Assembly: GCA_021781315.1 (NCBI GenBank)
Contig: JAJXXB010000069.1
Span: forward strand, 1-6,356
DNA length: 6,356 bases
Direction: 5' to 3'
Origin: Actinomycetes bacterium
GTDB lineage: Bacteria > Actinomycetota > Acidimicrobiia > Acidimicrobiales > RAAP-2
The notes below the pieces were generated by a model. The model was given only the letters and a program-made list of their open reading frames with translations. It was not told the DNA's origin and ran no database searches. A program made the translations under genes and the position numbers. This document shows positions 5,276 through 6,356 of the stretch, one piece after another; position 1 is the first letter of the stretch, and every line of letters starts with the position of its first letter.

Positions 5276-6356
5276 GCGCGCGCGAGGGCCAGCGCGCCGG
5301 TCGCGAGGGTCGTCGCAAAGACCCGGCACGATTCGTCGACGACGGAGAAGTCCGGGCTGTGGTGCATGCCGCTCGAGCCGTCCGGCGCGGCGCCGCCGAC
5401 GAACAGGTAGCAGCCGGGCACGCGATTCAGCAGTTCGGATACGTCGTCGCTGGGACTCACGGGTCCCATCTCGGCGTAGAGGACGCCCGGCGCGTTGGCG
5501 AGGGCTGCGGCCACGACCGCGACGGCGTGAGCGTCGTTGGTCACGGCCGGCGTCGAGAAGGTGTAGTCCACCCGTGCGGTGACCGTGAACTGGCTCGCCA
5601 CGGCGTCGACGAGCGCGTCGAGTCGCGCGAGGGCCGCCACGCGCTGGTCGTCGGTGAAGGTGCGCAGGGTCCCCGAGAGGCTGGCGTGGCGCGGCACCAC
5701 GTTGGGTGCGCTGCCGGCGCGGATCACTCCGGCCGAGCACGCGCAGGCGGTGCCCTCGAAGACGAGTCCCTCCACGACCTCGCCCAGTCGCGGCGCGAGC
5801 GCGCTGATCGCGAGCACGACGTTGCCGACGTCGCTCGCCATGGCGCCGTGTCCGCCGGCACCTTCGAGATGGATCTCGAAGGCGTGGGCCTCGCTCATGA
5901 TGACGCCGGGGCGCGCCGCCACGAAGCCCACGGGCCCGAGGCTCGACACGTGAGCGCCGATCACGTAGTCGACGTCGCGCCCTTCGAGCAGGCCTCGCTC
6001 AAGCATGGCGAGAGCGCCGCCGAGGCCCTCCTCGGCCGGCTGGAAGACGAGCGTGAACGTGCCCACCAGTTCTCCGGCGTCGCGCAGGCGCGCGAGCAGG
6101 TCGGCCGCTCCGAGCGCGGCCGCGGTGTGCACGTCGTGGCCGCAGGCGTGCATCACGCCCGGTGTCTCGCTGCGAAACGCGAGGTCGGTCTCCTCAGTCA
6201 CCGGCAGCGCGTCGATGTCGGCGCGGATCAGGACCCGTCGACCCGACGCACCCTCCAAGGTCGCCACCGCGCCCGTCTCGGTGGGGCATTGCTCGAGGTG
6301 CCAGCCGAGCTCCTCGAGCCGGGCGCGGATCACCTGGCTGGTGCGGTAGATCGGAA
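5272..6356 (-). CDS. M20D-family amidohydrolase/aminoacylase (N-terminus cut by window edge)
   Basis: A di-metal peptidase-family hydrolase likely to cleave amide bonds of N-acylated amino acids (the hippurate hydrolase / IAA-amino-acid hydrolase / N-acyl-L-amino-acid amidohydrolase group). Numbering from the in-frame GTG at 6333, it shows RADIDALPVTEE (37-48), HACGHDVHT (62-70) with Cys64 and His66 as metal ligands, FQPAEEG (97-103) with Glu101 as general base and Glu102 as ligand, GAH (126-128), the dimerisation-domain motif GAGGHGAMA (158-166), GTLRTF (221-226) and MHHSPDF (323-329) with the final ligand His. The frame is open beyond 6333 to the edge, and residues Pro-Ile-Tyr-Arg-Thr-Ser-Gln-Val continue the family's first helix. 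The true start is therefore outside the window, probably 15-25 residues upstream, and the GTG is internal. There is no signal peptide in the visible part. The exact substrate cannot be read from sequence. The gene converges on the kinase gene. Confidence 0.88.
   Translation of the reverse strand, partial: PIYRTSQVIRARLEELGWHLEQCPTETGAVATLEGASGRRVLIRADIDALPVTEETDLAFRSETPGVMHACGHDVHTAAALGAADLLARLRDAGELVGTFTLVFQPAEEGLGGALAMLERGLLEGRDVDYVIGAHVSSLGPVGFVAARPGVIMSEAHAFEIHLEGAGGHGAMASDVGNVVLAISALAPRLGEVVEGLVFEGTACACSAGVIRAGSAPNVVPRHASLSGTLRTFTDDQRVAALARLDALVDAVASQFTVTARVDYTFSTPAVTNDAHAVAVVAAALANAPGVLYAEMGPVSPSDDVSELLNRVPGCYLFVGGAAPDGSSGMHHSPDFSVVDESCRVFATTLATGALALARA
5861..5882. repeat. 22-base perfect palindrome-type inverted repeat inside the amidohydrolase gene
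   Basis: CCTTCGAGAT (5861-5870) and ATCTCGAAGG (5873-5882) are perfect reverse complements separated by GG. The site encodes the Phe-Glu-Ile-His-Leu-Glu strand before the GAGGHG motif. It could be an operator-like site or an mRNA hairpin, but the alternating F-E-I-x-L-E strand sequence could also produce it by codon coincidence. Confidence 0.5.

Noticed and set aside
4478..5740. Minus-strand open frame of 420 residues opposite the kinase and the end of the amidohydrolase
   Set aside because: Arg-rich, low-complexity translation with no motif. It spans two convincing genes and is a GC-content artefact.
6331..6333. GTG as the true start of the amidohydrolase
   Set aside because: The frame continues without a stop to the window edge, and the residues upstream match the family's first helix. 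The start must lie outside.

Overview
The window is very GC-rich (roughly 70% by eye) and almost entirely coding. Genes overlap at nearly every junction, GTG starts are common and Shine-Dalgarno sequences are scarce. This style, together with a PrgI/SCO6880-like protein next to a separate VirB4-type ATPase, points to an actinobacterium (Actinomycetota). A deep lineage such as Acidimicrobiia is possible, but the sequence alone does not settle the class.

Positions 1-4541 (+) are the distal part of a type IV secretion/conjugation-like operon. In order it holds the C-terminal tail of a small membrane protein (TrbC/VirB2-like position), a TrbL/VirB6-like polytopic membrane protein, a PrgI-like protein whose C-terminal part resembles the N-terminal domain of VirB4, a VirB4-type ATPase motor, and a VirD4/TraG-type coupling ATPase with no membrane anchor. 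Each start codon overlaps the preceding stop: a 1-base overlap at 91, 8 bases at 1187-1194, and GTGA at 2230 and 3378. This implies one mRNA with translational coupling. The products would form an inner-membrane channel (TrbL, PrgI-like) energised by two ATPases. No relaxase, outer-envelope component or pilin assembly gene is visible, so the substrate is unknown.

Positions 4538-5275 (+) encode a small ROK-family sugar-kinase-like protein that overlaps the coupling ATPase by another GTGA. It may also have its own promoter: a TACGAT element lies six bases upstream of an alternative GTG. It keeps the phosphate-binding and catalytic Asp motifs but lacks the usual Glu/His sugar-binding signature.

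Positions 5272-6356 (-) hold an M20D-family amidohydrolase/aminoacylase that is cut by the right edge at its N-terminus. It converges on the kinase gene, and the two stop codons share one CTAG tetranucleotide.

The most interesting part is the compact secretion module: a VirB4 divided between two proteins, an anchorless coupling ATPase and complete overlap of reading frames. Secondary points are the altered sugar site of the ROK protein and a few inverted repeats inside genes. There is no RNA gene, CRISPR array, insertion sequence or intergenic stretch of any length.
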